Source of the DNA: Duganella guangzhouensis
GTDB lineage: Bacteria > Pseudomonadota > Gammaproteobacteria > Burkholderiales > Burkholderiaceae_D
Length of the DNA: 64,000 bases
Direction of reading: 5' to 3'
Assembly (NCBI RefSeq): GCF_009674535.1
Contig: NZ_WKJK01000012.1
Coordinates: forward strand, 167,069 to 231,068
The position numbers and the translations under genes were made by a program. The notes under the pieces are model-generated. The model was not told the origin of the DNA and ran no database searches. It worked only from the letters and a program-made list of their open reading frames with translations. Positions 9,009 to 18,004 of this stretch are shown piece by piece (position 1 is the first letter of the stretch; each line of letters starts with the position of its first letter).

Positions 9009-10075
9009 CACTGGCCCTCGCGGTTGAAGTAGTTGGTCTCGATCCATTTGGTGTAACCGCCCGACTGCACGTCGGCCACCCATGCCTGGTTATCCAGATA
9101 CCATTGCACGGTCTTGGCGATGCCGGTCTGGAAGGTCTCGGCCGGCTTCCAGCCCAGTTCACGCTCCAGCTTGCGCGCATCGATGGCGTAGCGGCGGTCG
9201 TGTCCGGGACGGTCTTTGACGAAGGTGATCTGGTCGCGGTAGCTGCCCTGCGCTTTCGGCTTCAGCTGATCCAGCATGTCGCACAGCGTGTGCACCACGT
9301 CCAGATTGGCCATCTCGTTCCAGCCGCCGACGTTGTAGGTCTCGCCCAGGCGGCCGGCTTCCAGCACGCGGCGGATCGCGGCGGCGTGGTCGCTGACGTA
9401 CAGCCAGTCGCGCACCTGCTGGCCATCGCCGTAGATCGGCAGCGGTTTGCCGGCTTGCGCGTTGGCGATAATCAGCGGGATCAGTTTTTCCGGGAAGTGG
9501 TACGGGCCGTAGTTGTTGGAGCAGTTGGTGGTCAGCACCGGCAGGCCATAGGTGTGGAAGTAGGAACGCACCAGATGGTCGGACGCGGCCTTGGACGCCG
9601 AGTACGGGCTGTTCGGCGCAAACGCCGTGGTTTCGCTGAACGGCGCATCGTCCGGTCCCAAGGTGCCATACACCTCGTCGGTCGACACATGCAGGAAGCG
9701 GAATGCGGCTTTCTCATCGTCCGGCAGGCCGGACCAGTAAGCGCGCGCCGCTTCGAGCAGGCTGAAGGTGCCGTTGATATTGGTCTGGATGAATTCGCCC
9801 GGCCCAACGATGGAGCGGTCGACGTGACTCTCGGCCGCGAAGTGCACCACCGCGCGCGGCTTGTGCTGCTGGAACAGCGCCAGAACCTGGGCCTGGTCGC
9901 AGATATCGCCGCGCACGAACACATGGCGCGCATCCTGCTTCAGGCTGGACAGGTTGTTCAGATTGCCGGCATAGGTCAGCTTGTCGTAGTTGAGGACGGG
10001 CTCATCGGACTGCGCCAGCCAGTCGAGAACAAAGTTTGAGCCTATAAAACCAGCACCACCCGTTACAAAAATCAT
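9008..10075 (-). CDS. rfbB: dTDP-glucose 4,6-dehydratase
   Basis: 355 residues, extended short-chain dehydrogenase. It converts dTDP-glucose to the 4-keto-6-deoxy sugar with bound NAD+. The N-terminal TGGAGFIGSNF dinucleotide motif, the AAESHVDRS segment, the STDEVYG strand and the catalytic YSASKAASDHL are present, with the NNYGPYHFPEKLIPL substrate stretch. First gene of the rfb operon, reading away from apaH; the 119 bases between the two must hold both promoters. Confidence 0.96.
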   Translation of the reverse strand: MIFVTGGAGFIGSNFVLDWLAQSDEPVLNYDKLTYAGNLNNLSSLKQDARHVFVRGDICDQAQVLALFQQHKPRAVVHFAAESHVDRSIVGPGEFIQTNINGTFSLLEAARAYWSGLPDDEKAAFRFLHVSTDEVYGTLGPDDAPFSETTAFAPNSPYSASKAASDHLVRSYFHTYGLPVLTTNCSNNYGPYHFPEKLIPLIIANAQAGKPLPIYGDGQQVRDWLYVSDHAAAIRRVLEAGRLGETYNVGGWNEMANLDVVHTLCDMLDQLKPKAQGSYRDQITFVKDRPGHDRRYAIDARKLERELGWKPAETFQTGIAKTVQWYLDNQAWVADVQSGGYTKWIETNYFNREGQ

Positions 10076-10116
10076 TTAGTATCCCGCAGCAAGCGTCAGT
10101 TAGTCGTATGCATGAT

Positions 10117-10145
10117 TTTATGTGAAGTGCCCCGTATCAGGGCAA
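10117..10145 (-). promoter_or_regulatory. Candidate sigma-70 promoter of rfbBACD
   Basis: On the minus strand TTGCCC and CATAAA stand 17 bases apart, 42 bases before the rfbB start codon. Four of six bases match in each box. It is the best-spaced pair I find in the gap; no operator is obvious. Confidence 0.35.
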
Positions 10146-10194
10146 AAATTCAGGGTAATTCAGCCCCCAAAGCAACGAACAAGTGAGTATCTAT

Positions 10195-11064
10195 ATGAAA
10201 ACCTATGTAATCGGGGATTTGCAGGGCTGTCACGAGCAGGCGCTGGCCATCCTCGACCGCATACGCGCCCATGCCGCAGCCGCTGGTGTGGCCGAGCCCG
10301 CCATCCTGTTCGCAGGCGACCTCATCAACCGTGGTCCGGATTCGTTGTCCACGCTGCGCCATGTGCGCCAGCTGGCGATCGCCAGCGGCGGCCTGATCGA
10401 CAGTGTGCTGGGCAATCACGACCTGCACCTGCTGGCGGTGGCGTACGGCATCCGGCCCGAGCACAAGTCGGACACGCTGGCCGAGATCCTGCATGCGCCC
10501 GATCGCGATGAGCTGATCGATTGGGTGCGGCACCGGCCATTGGCGATCCACGTGCAGAACCACGTGCTGGTGCACGCCGGCCTGCTGCCGCAATGGAGCG
10601 CGGCGCAAGCGATGACGCTGGCCGGCGAGGTGCAAGACATGCTGCGCGGCGATGGCATCGACGACTTCCTGGCCGAGATGTATGGCAACGAGCCGGCCCA
10701 GTGGTCGGATGATTTGCAGGGCGCAGACCGGCTGCGCTGCATCATCAACGCAATGACGCGGCTGCGCTTCTGCACCGCCGATGGGGTGATGGACTTCAAG
10801 ATGAAGGAAAGCGGCACCGCCGATCCGTCGAGCGGCCTGATGCCGTGGTTCGAAGTGCCGGGCCGCCGCAGCGCGCGCGAAACCGTGGTGTTCGGCCACT
10901 GGTCGGCGCTGGGACTGAAGCTGGAACCGAATCTGATCGCGCTGGACAGCGGCTGCGTGTGGGGCGGCCAGCTGTCCGCCGTGTGCCTGGAAGACCGCAG
11001 CCTGCTGCAGGTGCAGTGCCCGGAATTCCAGCAAGTCGCGTCTAAAGCGGCAAAACTGGCATAG
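10195..11064 (+). CDS. apaH: Symmetrical bis(5'-nucleosyl)-tetraphosphatase (diadenosine tetraphosphatase)
   Basis: 289 residues. It splits Ap4A into two ADP in the cytoplasm and also acts on Np4-capped RNA in enterobacteria. The metallophosphatase motifs are complete: GDLQGC at residues 7-12, GDLINRGPDS and GNHD follow, and the later His-bearing VLVHAG and VVFGHWS. I prefer this ATG, which gives the family start MKTYVIGDLQGC, over a GTG twelve bases earlier. The upstream match to a ribosome site is weak (AAGTGAG). Its last 23 bases overlap the convergent hydrolase gene. Confidence 0.94.
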   Translation: MKTYVIGDLQGCHEQALAILDRIRAHAAAAGVAEPAILFAGDLINRGPDSLSTLRHVRQLAIASGGLIDSVLGNHDLHLLAVAYGIRPEHKSDTLAEILHAPDRDELIDWVRHRPLAIHVQNHVLVHAGLLPQWSAAQAMTLAGEVQDMLRGDGIDDFLAEMYGNEPAQWSDDLQGADRLRCIINAMTRLRFCTADGVMDFKMKESGTADPSSGLMPWFEVPGRRSARETVVFGHWSALGLKLEPNLIALDSGCVWGGQLSAVCLEDRSLLQVQCPEFQQVASKAAKLA

Positions 11065-12226
11065 CATCTGCCATGGCCTGGTAGCCGCGATCGTTCGGAT
11101 GCAAATGATCGCCGCTGTCGTAGGCCGGCAGCAGCCGATCGGTCCGGGCCGGATCACGCAACTGCAGGTCAAAGTCAACCAACGCATCGAACTGGCTTGC
11201 GCTGCGTATCCACGCATTGACCGCCTGCCGTTTGGCTTCGCCCTCGGCGCTGCGGACGAACGGCTTGCCGACGCCGCCGGACGGCAGCAAGGTGGCGCCG
11301 CACACCTTGACGCCAGCCGCATGCGCGCGCTGTATCACAGCCTGCATGCCGGCAATGATGTCCTGCGCCGACGCTTGCTGATCCGGCACCGCCAGCATAT
11401 CGGAAGCATTGATATCGTTGGACCCCGCATGCAGCACCAGCCAGCGCACGCCCGGCCGGTCCAGCACATCGCGCTGCAAACGCGCCAGCATGCTCGGGCC
11501 AACGAAAGGCCTGGCGCCATCTCTCAGCAGCCGGTTACCGGCAACGCCCGCGTTCAACACCGCCACCGATGACGGCGCCAGCCGTGCCGCCAACTGATCC
11601 GGCCAGCGCGCTTGCGCATCGGTGCTGGAGCCGACACCGTCGGCGATGGAATCGCCCAGCACCACGATGGTACGCGCCGCGCTGGCGCCCCGCACCTCCA
11701 GGCTAGCCAGGAAATACAGGCTGTCATCGGTTTCCGTGGCGGGCATGACGGCGGCGGCAGTGAGGTCCGCGCCGCGAGCAATGTAAGCGGTCTGCAAGCC
11801 TTCGCCATGCAGCGTTGCACGCGCGCTGCCCTGTGGCAAGTAGAGGCTGACCGCCAGTTTCTGCAAGGCCGTCACCGGCATCGCCAGCGGATCGCTGAGT
11901 ACGCTCTCACCCGGCGCAATCGTCACGTGCGGCTGCCCCGCGAAGGTCAGCACGCCGCCACTGCCGGGCTCGATGGCGGCGACGCCAGCCCAGCGCGCCA
12001 CCCGCACCGTCCCCACGATCAGCGGCGCCGTGCCCTGCGCATTGGACAGGCGCACCCGCACACTGTCACCGCCGACGCTGGCGCGTATCACCTGGCGCAG
12101 GCTCAACGCCTGCATCGCCGGCCCGGGAGTGTCCGGCACCGCCATCCAGCTTGTCGTCCACTCCGGCGCGGCCATGCTGTACATCGGCGCCAGCAAAAAC
12201 AGCAGCATTGCCATCCAGCGTTTCAT
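11042..12226 (-). CDS. Secreted SGNH/GDSL-family hydrolase
   Basis: 394 residues. The N-terminus (MKRWMAMLLFLLAPMYSMAA) is a clear signal peptide with a likely cleavage after SMAA, so the enzyme is exported. After a beta-rich domain of about 170 residues come the SGNH blocks: VLGDSIADG (nucleophile Ser), LHAGSNDI (block III Asn) and HLHPND near residue 380 (Asp/His pair). Such enzymes remove acyl groups from lipids, polysaccharides or peptidoglycan; the substrate here is not known. It ends within the 3' end of apaH and stands 103 bases after the LysR gene. Confidence 0.82.
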   Translation of the reverse strand: MKRWMAMLLFLLAPMYSMAAPEWTTSWMAVPDTPGPAMQALSLRQVIRASVGGDSVRVRLSNAQGTAPLIVGTVRVARWAGVAAIEPGSGGVLTFAGQPHVTIAPGESVLSDPLAMPVTALQKLAVSLYLPQGSARATLHGEGLQTAYIARGADLTAAAVMPATETDDSLYFLASLEVRGASAARTIVVLGDSIADGVGSSTDAQARWPDQLAARLAPSSVAVLNAGVAGNRLLRDGARPFVGPSMLARLQRDVLDRPGVRWLVLHAGSNDINASDMLAVPDQQASAQDIIAGMQAVIQRAHAAGVKVCGATLLPSGGVGKPFVRSAEGEAKRQAVNAWIRSASQFDALVDFDLQLRDPARTDRLLPAYDSGDHLHPNDRGYQAMADAMPVLPL

Positions 12227-12329
12227 CGCACTCCCCTATGGTTGTTGAGTGCGGCCAGTCTACGGACGCAGGCTTGCCAAATCAACAGCAATGGCCGCAT
12301 ACCCGCTATGCGTGCCGCGCATGCCCGGC

Positions 12330-13259
12330 TCAACCGGCGTTGAAGTGCGTCACGCCATGCTCGAAGCCATGCAGCACATCAAACATCTGCTGCCGGAACC
12401 ATTGATGCGCCGGATCGTGATGATGACGGGCATGCCACAGCAGCCAGTAGCGGTAGGCAGGCACGTCGAACGGCAACGGCTGCCATGCCAGCGGCGCGGC
12501 CGAGGCGAACTTGATGGCCATGTGTTCAGGCACGGTCAGCAGCAGATCTTGCTGGCCAAGCAGACGCAGCGCCGCCGAAAAAAACGGCACGCTCAGACGC
12601 ACAGTGCGCCGCACGCCATGCTGAGCCAGTGCTTGTTCGATCACGCCATCGCGGTCGCTGCCGCCGCTGATGCGCAGGTGCGAGGCCGCCACATAATCCG
12701 CCAGTGTCAGCACCTTTCCCGCCAGCGGATGGGTGGCCCGCATCAGGCACACCGCCCGGTCCTCCCCCATGGCGCGGCCATGCAGGTTCTCTGGCAGCAG
12801 GTCGGCGATGGTGGCGACCAGGTCGACGCCTTCATCGCTCAACAGCCGGTAGTAGCCGGGCTCCCACATGCGGAAGTCCAGCCGGGCCTGCGGCGCTTGC
12901 GCGTGCAGAACCTCGGCCAAAGATGGCAGCATGTGTTCAGCCAGATAGTCGGAGCCGGCGAGAGAGAAAGTACGCGAGCAGGTGGCGGGCTCGAAACCCG
13001 GGCCATCCAGCACCAAATGAAGCGACGCCAGCACGGCCTTGAGCGGGCCGCGCATGGCTTGTGCACGCTGGGTCAGCAAGAAACGCTGGCCCTCGCGTAT
13101 CAACAGAGGATCGCCGTATTGAACGCGCAACTGGGCCAGTTGGCGGCTCAGCGCGGACTGGGTCAGGCCCAGCATCTCGGCCGCCAGCGTCAGGTTGCGC
13201 GTTTCCAGCAGCACATCCAACGACCTCAGCAAATTCAGGTTGGTGGATGGCTGCGGCAT
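12330..13259 (-). CDS. LysR-family transcriptional regulator
   Basis: 309 residues, usual LysR length. The N-terminal winged helix-turn-helix is seen in the first 65 residues (LLETRNLTLAAEMLGLTQSA, then SRQLAQLR). The rest is the effector-binding domain with two alpha/beta lobes. LysR genes usually act on a divergent neighbour, but here both flanking genes read the same way, so the target is unclear; the SGNH hydrolase directly downstream is one candidate. It starts two bases after the acyltransferase stop codon. Confidence 0.88.
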   Translation of the reverse strand: MPQPSTNLNLLRSLDVLLETRNLTLAAEMLGLTQSALSRQLAQLRVQYGDPLLIREGQRFLLTQRAQAMRGPLKAVLASLHLVLDGPGFEPATCSRTFSLAGSDYLAEHMLPSLAEVLHAQAPQARLDFRMWEPGYYRLLSDEGVDLVATIADLLPENLHGRAMGEDRAVCLMRATHPLAGKVLTLADYVAASHLRISGGSDRDGVIEQALAQHGVRRTVRLSVPFFSAALRLLGQQDLLLTVPEHMAIKFASAAPLAWQPLPFDVPAYRYWLLWHARHHHDPAHQWFRQQMFDVLHGFEHGVTHFNAG

Positions 13260-13261
13260 GC

Positions 13262-14011
13262 TTAGTGCGCCGTTACCGTCACGCCCAACGCGGCGGCGAC
13301 GGCTTGCTGCGAGGCCTCGGCCAACTCGCGCCGGTGGGCGCCGATGGTGTCCAGCGGTGGCAGGATCGCCAGCTGTGCTTTCACCGGCGGCCCGTTCAGA
13401 ATCAGCGCGATGCTTTCCGCGAAGCTGGTCTCGCCGATGAAATCCACCGACGGATGCGAGGCGCCGTCGGCATCGCGGTAAGTCAGCGCGAACGGCTGCA
13501 CCGGCACCTTGGCGTCAATCGCCGCCTCAAACAGATTGGCATGGAACGGCAGCAGCTGGCCCTGCGCGGCGGTGGTCCCCTCCGGGAAAAACGCCACCCG
13601 CTCGCCCTGCTCCAGCGTGTGCACCAACCCCTTGAAGATATGCCGCAGATCGCGCCGGTTGCCGCGCGCGATGAACACCGTGCCGGCCTTCTCCGCCAGC
13701 CAGCCGGCCAGCGGCCACGAGCGAATCTCGGCCTTGGCCACGAAGTGACTCGGATACAGGCTGTGCACCACGAAGATGTCCAGCCACGACACGTGATTGG
13801 CCACCACCATCGAATGCTCCAGCACCGGCGCGCTGCCCGGCGCCAGCTCCACCGTCACATTGCACAGCGCCAGCAACCGGGTGGACCAGCGGCGGATGTG
13901 AACATTGCGCTGGCTCCAGCCTATCCACGGAAACACCGTGGCGCAGATCGCCATGCCCTTGAATACGTGCAGCAGCACCCGCGCCAGGCGGAAGATCGTC
14001 GACAGTTTCAT
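13262..14011 (-). CDS. 1-acyl-sn-glycerol-3-phosphate acyltransferase (PlsC-like)
   Basis: 249 residues. An N-terminal hydrophobic stretch anchors it to the inner membrane. The acyltransferase motif I is NHVSWLD (HX4D) at about residue 93, motif III is FPEGTT at about residue 153, and the glycerol-phosphate binding pocket lies between. It probably converts lysophosphatidic acid to phosphatidic acid, though a lysophospholipid or ornithine-lipid acyltransferase cannot be excluded. It follows pyrC' by nine bases and may be read through from the pyrimidine operon. Confidence 0.87.
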   Translation of the reverse strand: MKLSTIFRLARVLLHVFKGMAICATVFPWIGWSQRNVHIRRWSTRLLALCNVTVELAPGSAPVLEHSMVVANHVSWLDIFVVHSLYPSHFVAKAEIRSWPLAGWLAEKAGTVFIARGNRRDLRHIFKGLVHTLEQGERVAFFPEGTTAAQGQLLPFHANLFEAAIDAKVPVQPFALTYRDADGASHPSVDFIGETSFAESIALILNGPPVKAQLAILPPLDTIGAHRRELAEASQQAVAAALGVTVTAH

Positions 14012-14020
14012 GCAGGCGTA

Positions 14021-15322
14021 TCAGCGTTGGTAAGCGACGTGGCCGGCCACGATGGTGGTTTGTACCTGACCGGCCAGGTTGTAGCCGAGGAACGGCGTGT
14101 GCTTGCCCTGGCTGGCCAGCGCCGACGCTTCCACCGTCCAGTGCGCACCGGCGTCGAACAGCACCACGTCCGCCACCGCGCCCACCGACAGCGTGCCGGC
14201 ATCCAGACCTGCTACACGCGCCGCTTCCGAGGTGATGCGGGCCAGCGCGCGCGATAACGGACGCTGACTGCCGGTATCCTGTTGCGCCGCATAGTCGTCG
14301 GCCCATTTCAGCGTCAGCGACAGCAGCAGTTCCAGGCCGGTCGCGCCGGGCGAAGCTTCACCGAACGGCAGCAGTTTTTCATCGTCGTCGACTGGCGTGT
14401 GGTCCGAGCACAGCGCGTCGATGGTGCCGTCCAGCAGGCCGGCACGAATGGCGTCGCGGTCGCGCTGGCTGCGGAATGGCGGATCCATGCGCGCGTTGGA
14501 ATCGAAGAAGCCGATATCGGCGTCGGTCAGGTGCACATGGTGCACGCCAACGTCGCAGGTGACCGGCAAGCCCTCTTCCTTGGCCTTGCGCACCAGCTCC
14601 AATGCGGCCGCCGACGACAGGCGGCACAGGTGCACGCGCGCGCCGGTCGAGCGCATCAGTTCGAAGATGGTGTGCAGCGCGATGGTCTCGGCCATCACCG
14701 GCACGCCGGACAGGCCCAGGCGCGAGGCCAGCGGACCCGACGCGGCCACGCCGCCACGGCCGATGTACGCATCCTGCGGACGCAGCCACACGGTGTAGCC
14801 GAAGGTCTTGGCGTACTGCATGGCGCGCAGCAGCACGTTGGTGTCCTGGATGGTTTTTTCCGCTTGCGAGAAGCCGATGCAACCCGATTCGGTCAGCGCA
14901 GACATTTCGGTCAGCGCGTCGCCCTTCAGACCCATGGTCAGCGCGCCCAGCGGGTGCACGTGCGCCTGGTTCAGCTTTTGCGCGCGGTGTTTCAGCATTT
15001 CCACCAGGCCCGGTTCGTCCAGCACCGGATCGGTATCCGGCGGGCACACCAGCGAGGTGACGCCACCTTGCATGGCGGCCTGCATTTCCGATTCCAGCGT
15101 GGCTTTGTATTCAAAACCCGGCTCGCGTAGGCGCGCCGACAGGTCGACAAAGCCAGGTGCGACGATCAGGCCGATGGCGTCGATGGTCTGGTCGGCGGTG
15201 AAGCCGGCCGGCGCGGCGCCGATCGCCAGCACTTTGCCGTCGGCGATATAAAGGTCGTTGAGGCCGTCGATGCCGTTGGCGGGATCGATCACGTGGCCAT
15301 TCTTGATGTGGATATTCTTCAT
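14021..15322 (-). CDS. pyrC: Dihydroorotase-like protein lacking metal ligands (PyrC'/PyrX type)
   Basis: 433 residues of the amidohydrolase fold. A functional dihydroorotase has DxHxHxREPG at the first metal site; here residues 60-68 read DLSARLREP, so both histidines are replaced (Ser62, Arg64). A later VHHVHLTDADI and a CSDHTP segment remain. In Pseudomonas a similar inactive PyrC' is needed to assemble the PyrB aspartate carbamoyltransferase holoenzyme. The gene overlaps pyrB by four bases (ATGA), matching that partnership. I infer a structural role rather than catalysis; an active dihydroorotase should be encoded elsewhere. Confidence 0.85.
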   Translation of the reverse strand: MKNIHIKNGHVIDPANGIDGLNDLYIADGKVLAIGAAPAGFTADQTIDAIGLIVAPGFVDLSARLREPGFEYKATLESEMQAAMQGGVTSLVCPPDTDPVLDEPGLVEMLKHRAQKLNQAHVHPLGALTMGLKGDALTEMSALTESGCIGFSQAEKTIQDTNVLLRAMQYAKTFGYTVWLRPQDAYIGRGGVAASGPLASRLGLSGVPVMAETIALHTIFELMRSTGARVHLCRLSSAAALELVRKAKEEGLPVTCDVGVHHVHLTDADIGFFDSNARMDPPFRSQRDRDAIRAGLLDGTIDALCSDHTPVDDDEKLLPFGEASPGATGLELLLSLTLKWADDYAAQQDTGSQRPLSRALARITSEAARVAGLDAGTLSVGAVADVVLFDAGAHWTVEASALASQGKHTPFLGYNLAGQVQTTIVAGHVAYQR

Positions 15323-16284
15323 GCTTGGGTTCCTGCTACGATGCTCATGACTGCCATACGAACTGCGATGCCGAAGGTGACCTGCGGCAGAATCACCGCC
15401 TGCGCGCCATCCGCCACGGCGGAATCGATTTCCACGCCGCGATTCATCGGGCCCGGGTGCATGACGATGGCGTCCGGCTTGGCCAGCGCCAGCCGTTCCG
15501 GCGTCAGGCCGTAGCTCTTGAAGTATTCGCCGGCCGACGGCAGCAGCGCACCGCTCATGCGCTCGTTCTGCAGGCGCAGCATGATGATCACATCGACGTC
15601 TTTCAAGCCTTCATCCATGTTGGTGAAGGTGCGCACGCCCATCTGCTCCAGGCCGCCCGGCAGCAGCGTGTGCGGGCCGATCGCGCGCACTTCCGGCACG
15701 CCCAGCGTGGTCAAGGCGTGAATGTCGGAACGCGCCACGCGGCTGTGCAGAATGTCGCCCACAATCGCCACGCGCAGGTTGGTGAAGTCCTTCTTGTAGT
15801 GGCGGATGGTGTACATGTCCAGCAGACCCTGGGTCGGGTGAGCGTGGCGGCCATCGCCCGCGTTGACCACGTGCACATGGTTCTGCTTGGTTTCCATCAG
15901 GTGCTTGGCGATCAGATACGGCGCGCCCGATTGCGCGTGGCGCACCACGAACATGTCGGCGTGCATGGCCGCCAGATTGTCGATGGTGTCCAGCAGCGAT
16001 TCGCCCTTGCTGGTCGACGAGGCCTGAATGTTCAGGTTGATGACGTCGGCCGACAAGCGCTTGGCGGCGATTTCAAAGGTGGTGCGGGTGCGGGTCGAGT
16101 TCTCGAAGAACAGGTTGAACACCGATTTGCCGCGCATCAGCGGCACTTTCTTCACATCGCGGTCGGAGATGCCGACGAAGGACGAGGCGGTGTCCAGGAT
16201 GTGATTGAGGATGCCTTTCGGCAGGCCCTCGATCGACAGCAAGTGCTGCAGCTCGCCGTGTTTATTCAGTTGCGGATTAAGCAT
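15319..16284 (-). CDS. pyrB: Aspartate carbamoyltransferase catalytic subunit
   Basis: 321 residues. It condenses carbamoyl phosphate with aspartate, the first committed step of pyrimidine synthesis. The carbamoyl-phosphate loop FENSTRTRTTFEIA is intact, as are SSTSKGESLLDT, the HAHPTQGLLD segment and the MHPGPMNRGVE region near the C-terminus. The gene lies 15 bases after pyrR and overlaps pyrC'. No pyrI-like regulatory chain is nearby, which fits the PyrB-PyrC' type of enzyme. Confidence 0.96.
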   Translation of the reverse strand: MLNPQLNKHGELQHLLSIEGLPKGILNHILDTASSFVGISDRDVKKVPLMRGKSVFNLFFENSTRTRTTFEIAAKRLSADVINLNIQASSTSKGESLLDTIDNLAAMHADMFVVRHAQSGAPYLIAKHLMETKQNHVHVVNAGDGRHAHPTQGLLDMYTIRHYKKDFTNLRVAIVGDILHSRVARSDIHALTTLGVPEVRAIGPHTLLPGGLEQMGVRTFTNMDEGLKDVDVIIMLRLQNERMSGALLPSAGEYFKSYGLTPERLALAKPDAIVMHPGPMNRGVEIDSAVADGAQAVILPQVTFGIAVRMAVMSIVAGTQA

Positions 16285-16299
16285 GATGTGGTCTAAACG

Positions 16300-16806
16300 T
16301 TACTCGATAGTTAGCGTGAATTTGTCGTCGTCGGTGCGCTTCAGCACCAGTGCCTGGCCCGCAGGGACAGCCACCTTGGCAGCGACGAAATCGGCCGCCA
16401 CCGGCAGTTGGCGCTCGCCGCGGTCGACCAGCGCCGCCAGCATGATGCGCGCCGGGCGGCCGTAGTCGAACAGCTCGTTGATGGCGGCGCGGGTGGTGCG
16501 GCCTGTGTACAGCACGTCATCCACCAGCAGGATGTTGGCGGCCGCCACGTCGAAGCCGATGTTGGTCGGCTTGACGTCGGCCGTCAAGCCCTTCTTGGCG
16601 TAATCGTCGCGGTAGAAGGACACGTCCAGCACGCCGCAGCGCGCCGACAGGCCGAGGTCAGCCGCGAGACGCTCGGCGATCCAGGCGCCGCCCGAATGAA
16701 TGCCGACAATGGCAACATCCGGCACGCCGGCCAGGCCGGCTTTCACATCGGCCAGCAGGGTCGCGTACAGCGCCTCGGCATCGAGTTGGTGGGGGTTCAG
16801 AGTCAT
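16300..16806 (-). CDS. pyrR: Bifunctional pyr operon regulator/uracil phosphoribosyltransferase
   Basis: 168 residues. The PRPP-binding motif is seen as ILLVDDVLYTGRTTRAA at about residues 92-108. In Bacillus PyrR binds pyr mRNA leaders in response to UMP; in many proteobacteria only the uracil phosphoribosyltransferase activity is certain. Its start overlaps ruvX (ATGA) and only 15 bases separate it from pyrB, so there is no space for a PyrR attenuator directly ahead of pyrB. Any RNA control would have to lie upstream of yqgE. Confidence 0.92.
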   Translation of the reverse strand: MTLNPHQLDAEALYATLLADVKAGLAGVPDVAIVGIHSGGAWIAERLAADLGLSARCGVLDVSFYRDDYAKKGLTADVKPTNIGFDVAAANILLVDDVLYTGRTTRAAINELFDYGRPARIMLAALVDRGERQLPVAADFVAAKVAVPAGQALVLKRTDDDKFTLTIE

Positions 16807-17192
16807 AGGGAGTCGAAGTATTGTTGCAGAATGATGGCGGCGGCGCGGTCGTCGATGACCTCGCCGCGCTTGGCCGAAATCACGGCCGAGGAATAGCGCT
16901 CGTCGACCAGCTCCACCGGCAGGTTGAAGCGGCCGTTCAATTGATTAGCAAAACGGCGCGCCCGCGCCGTCATTTCGTGTTCATTGCCGTCCGGGTGCAT
17001 CGGCAGCCCGACCACCAGCCGCGCCGGCTTCCATTCGTCCAGCAGCTTCTGGATGTCGGCGAAACGGGTGGCGTTGTCGATCGCGTTGATGACCTTCAGG
17101 GGTTCCGCCTGGCGCAGCATGGTGTTCCCCATGGCCACGCCGATCCGTTTAACGCCGAAATCGAAAGCGAAAATGGTGTCGATACCGCTCAT
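16803..17192 (-). CDS. ruvX: Putative Holliday junction resolvase / pre-16S rRNA nuclease (YqgF)
   Basis: 129 residues, RNase H-like fold. Key segments are FAFDFGVKRIGVAMG at the N-terminus (first Asp), VVGLPMHPDG and VDERYSSA with the later acidic residues. YqgF processes 16S rRNA 5' ends in E. coli and has also been described as a Holliday junction resolvase. It starts immediately after the yqgE stop codon, and its own stop overlaps pyrR. The yqgE-ruvX-pyrR-pyrB order is common in beta- and gamma-proteobacteria. Confidence 0.92.
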   Translation of the reverse strand: MSGIDTIFAFDFGVKRIGVAMGNTMLRQAEPLKVINAIDNATRFADIQKLLDEWKPARLVVGLPMHPDGNEHEMTARARRFANQLNGRFNLPVELVDERYSSAVISAKRGEVIDDRAAAIILQQYFDSL

Positions 17193-17849
17193 TTAGGCGT
17201 GACCCGCCTCGGATGTCAGCATCAAGGGATCGATGCCCAACAGGCGCATGGCGGCGGTGTAGCGTTCCTCGATCGGCAGGCTGAACAGGATTTCGGGATC
17301 GGCGCCCACCGTCAGCCAGCCGTTGCGGCCGATTTCCTCTTCCAGCTGGCCCGGGCTCCAGCCCGAGTAGCCGATCGACACCAGCATGCGCGACGGACCG
17401 TCGCCGGCCGCCACCGCTTCCAGCACGTCGATCGAGGTGGTGAAGGCGATATCCTTGGTCACCGTCAGCGACGACGAATAGCGCGGGCCGGGCGTGTGCA
17501 GCACGAAGCCGCGATCGTCCTGCACCGGGCCGCCGAACATGATCGGTTCATCGTCATGGCCTTCCAGGCCATCCTCGACCTTGAGATCGATGCGCTCGAA
17601 CAGCGTGTGCATGGTCATGTCGGTCGGTTTGTTGATGACAACGCCAAGCACGCCATTTTCATTGTGTTCGCAAACATACACCACCGTGCCGCCGAAAATC
17701 GGATCTTGCATGGATGGCATTGCAATTAAGAAATGATTAGCCAGATTGAGGGCTTGGGCCGATACGGCGCCGAATGGTTCCAAGGAATCGCCGGCATCCT
17801 GCAGGACGCCGGGTACAGGTAGAGTTTTGCCTATTTTGCTCTTCTTCAT
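17193..17849 (-). CDS. yqgE: YqgE/AlgH family protein (UPF0301)
   Basis: 218 residues, slightly longer than the usual 185-190 because of an N-terminal extension of about 30 residues before the conserved LANHFLIAMPSMQDPIFG. Other family stretches are VYVCEHNENGVLGVVINKP, FGGPVQDDRGFVLH and YSGWSPGQLEEEI. The biochemical function is not known. First gene of the yqgE-ruvX-pyrRBC' unit, divergent from photolyase with 155 bases between. Confidence 0.9.
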   Translation of the reverse strand: MKKSKIGKTLPVPGVLQDAGDSLEPFGAVSAQALNLANHFLIAMPSMQDPIFGGTVVYVCEHNENGVLGVVINKPTDMTMHTLFERIDLKVEDGLEGHDDEPIMFGGPVQDDRGFVLHTPGPRYSSSLTVTKDIAFTTSIDVLEAVAAGDGPSRMLVSIGYSGWSPGQLEEEIGRNGWLTVGADPEILFSLPIEERYTAAMRLLGIDPLMLTSEAGHA

Positions 17850-18004
17850 ACAAGTTGCTCTCTCTGCTGGGGTGCGTGTTCTTTCTGTGCTGCTGACAAT
17901 TACTGTAGTATTCGCGCGGCTAGCAACTCTGTTTTACCCGCTAGTTTACACTGAAACGCGGGTGCAGCCATGATTGCGTCCCACACAAGCTTGACACAGA
18001 CCGA

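Noticed and set aside
10126..10143. Small inverted repeat TGCCC / GGGCA near the apaH and rfbB promoters
   Set aside because: Only five base pairs, no conserved match; likely chance.
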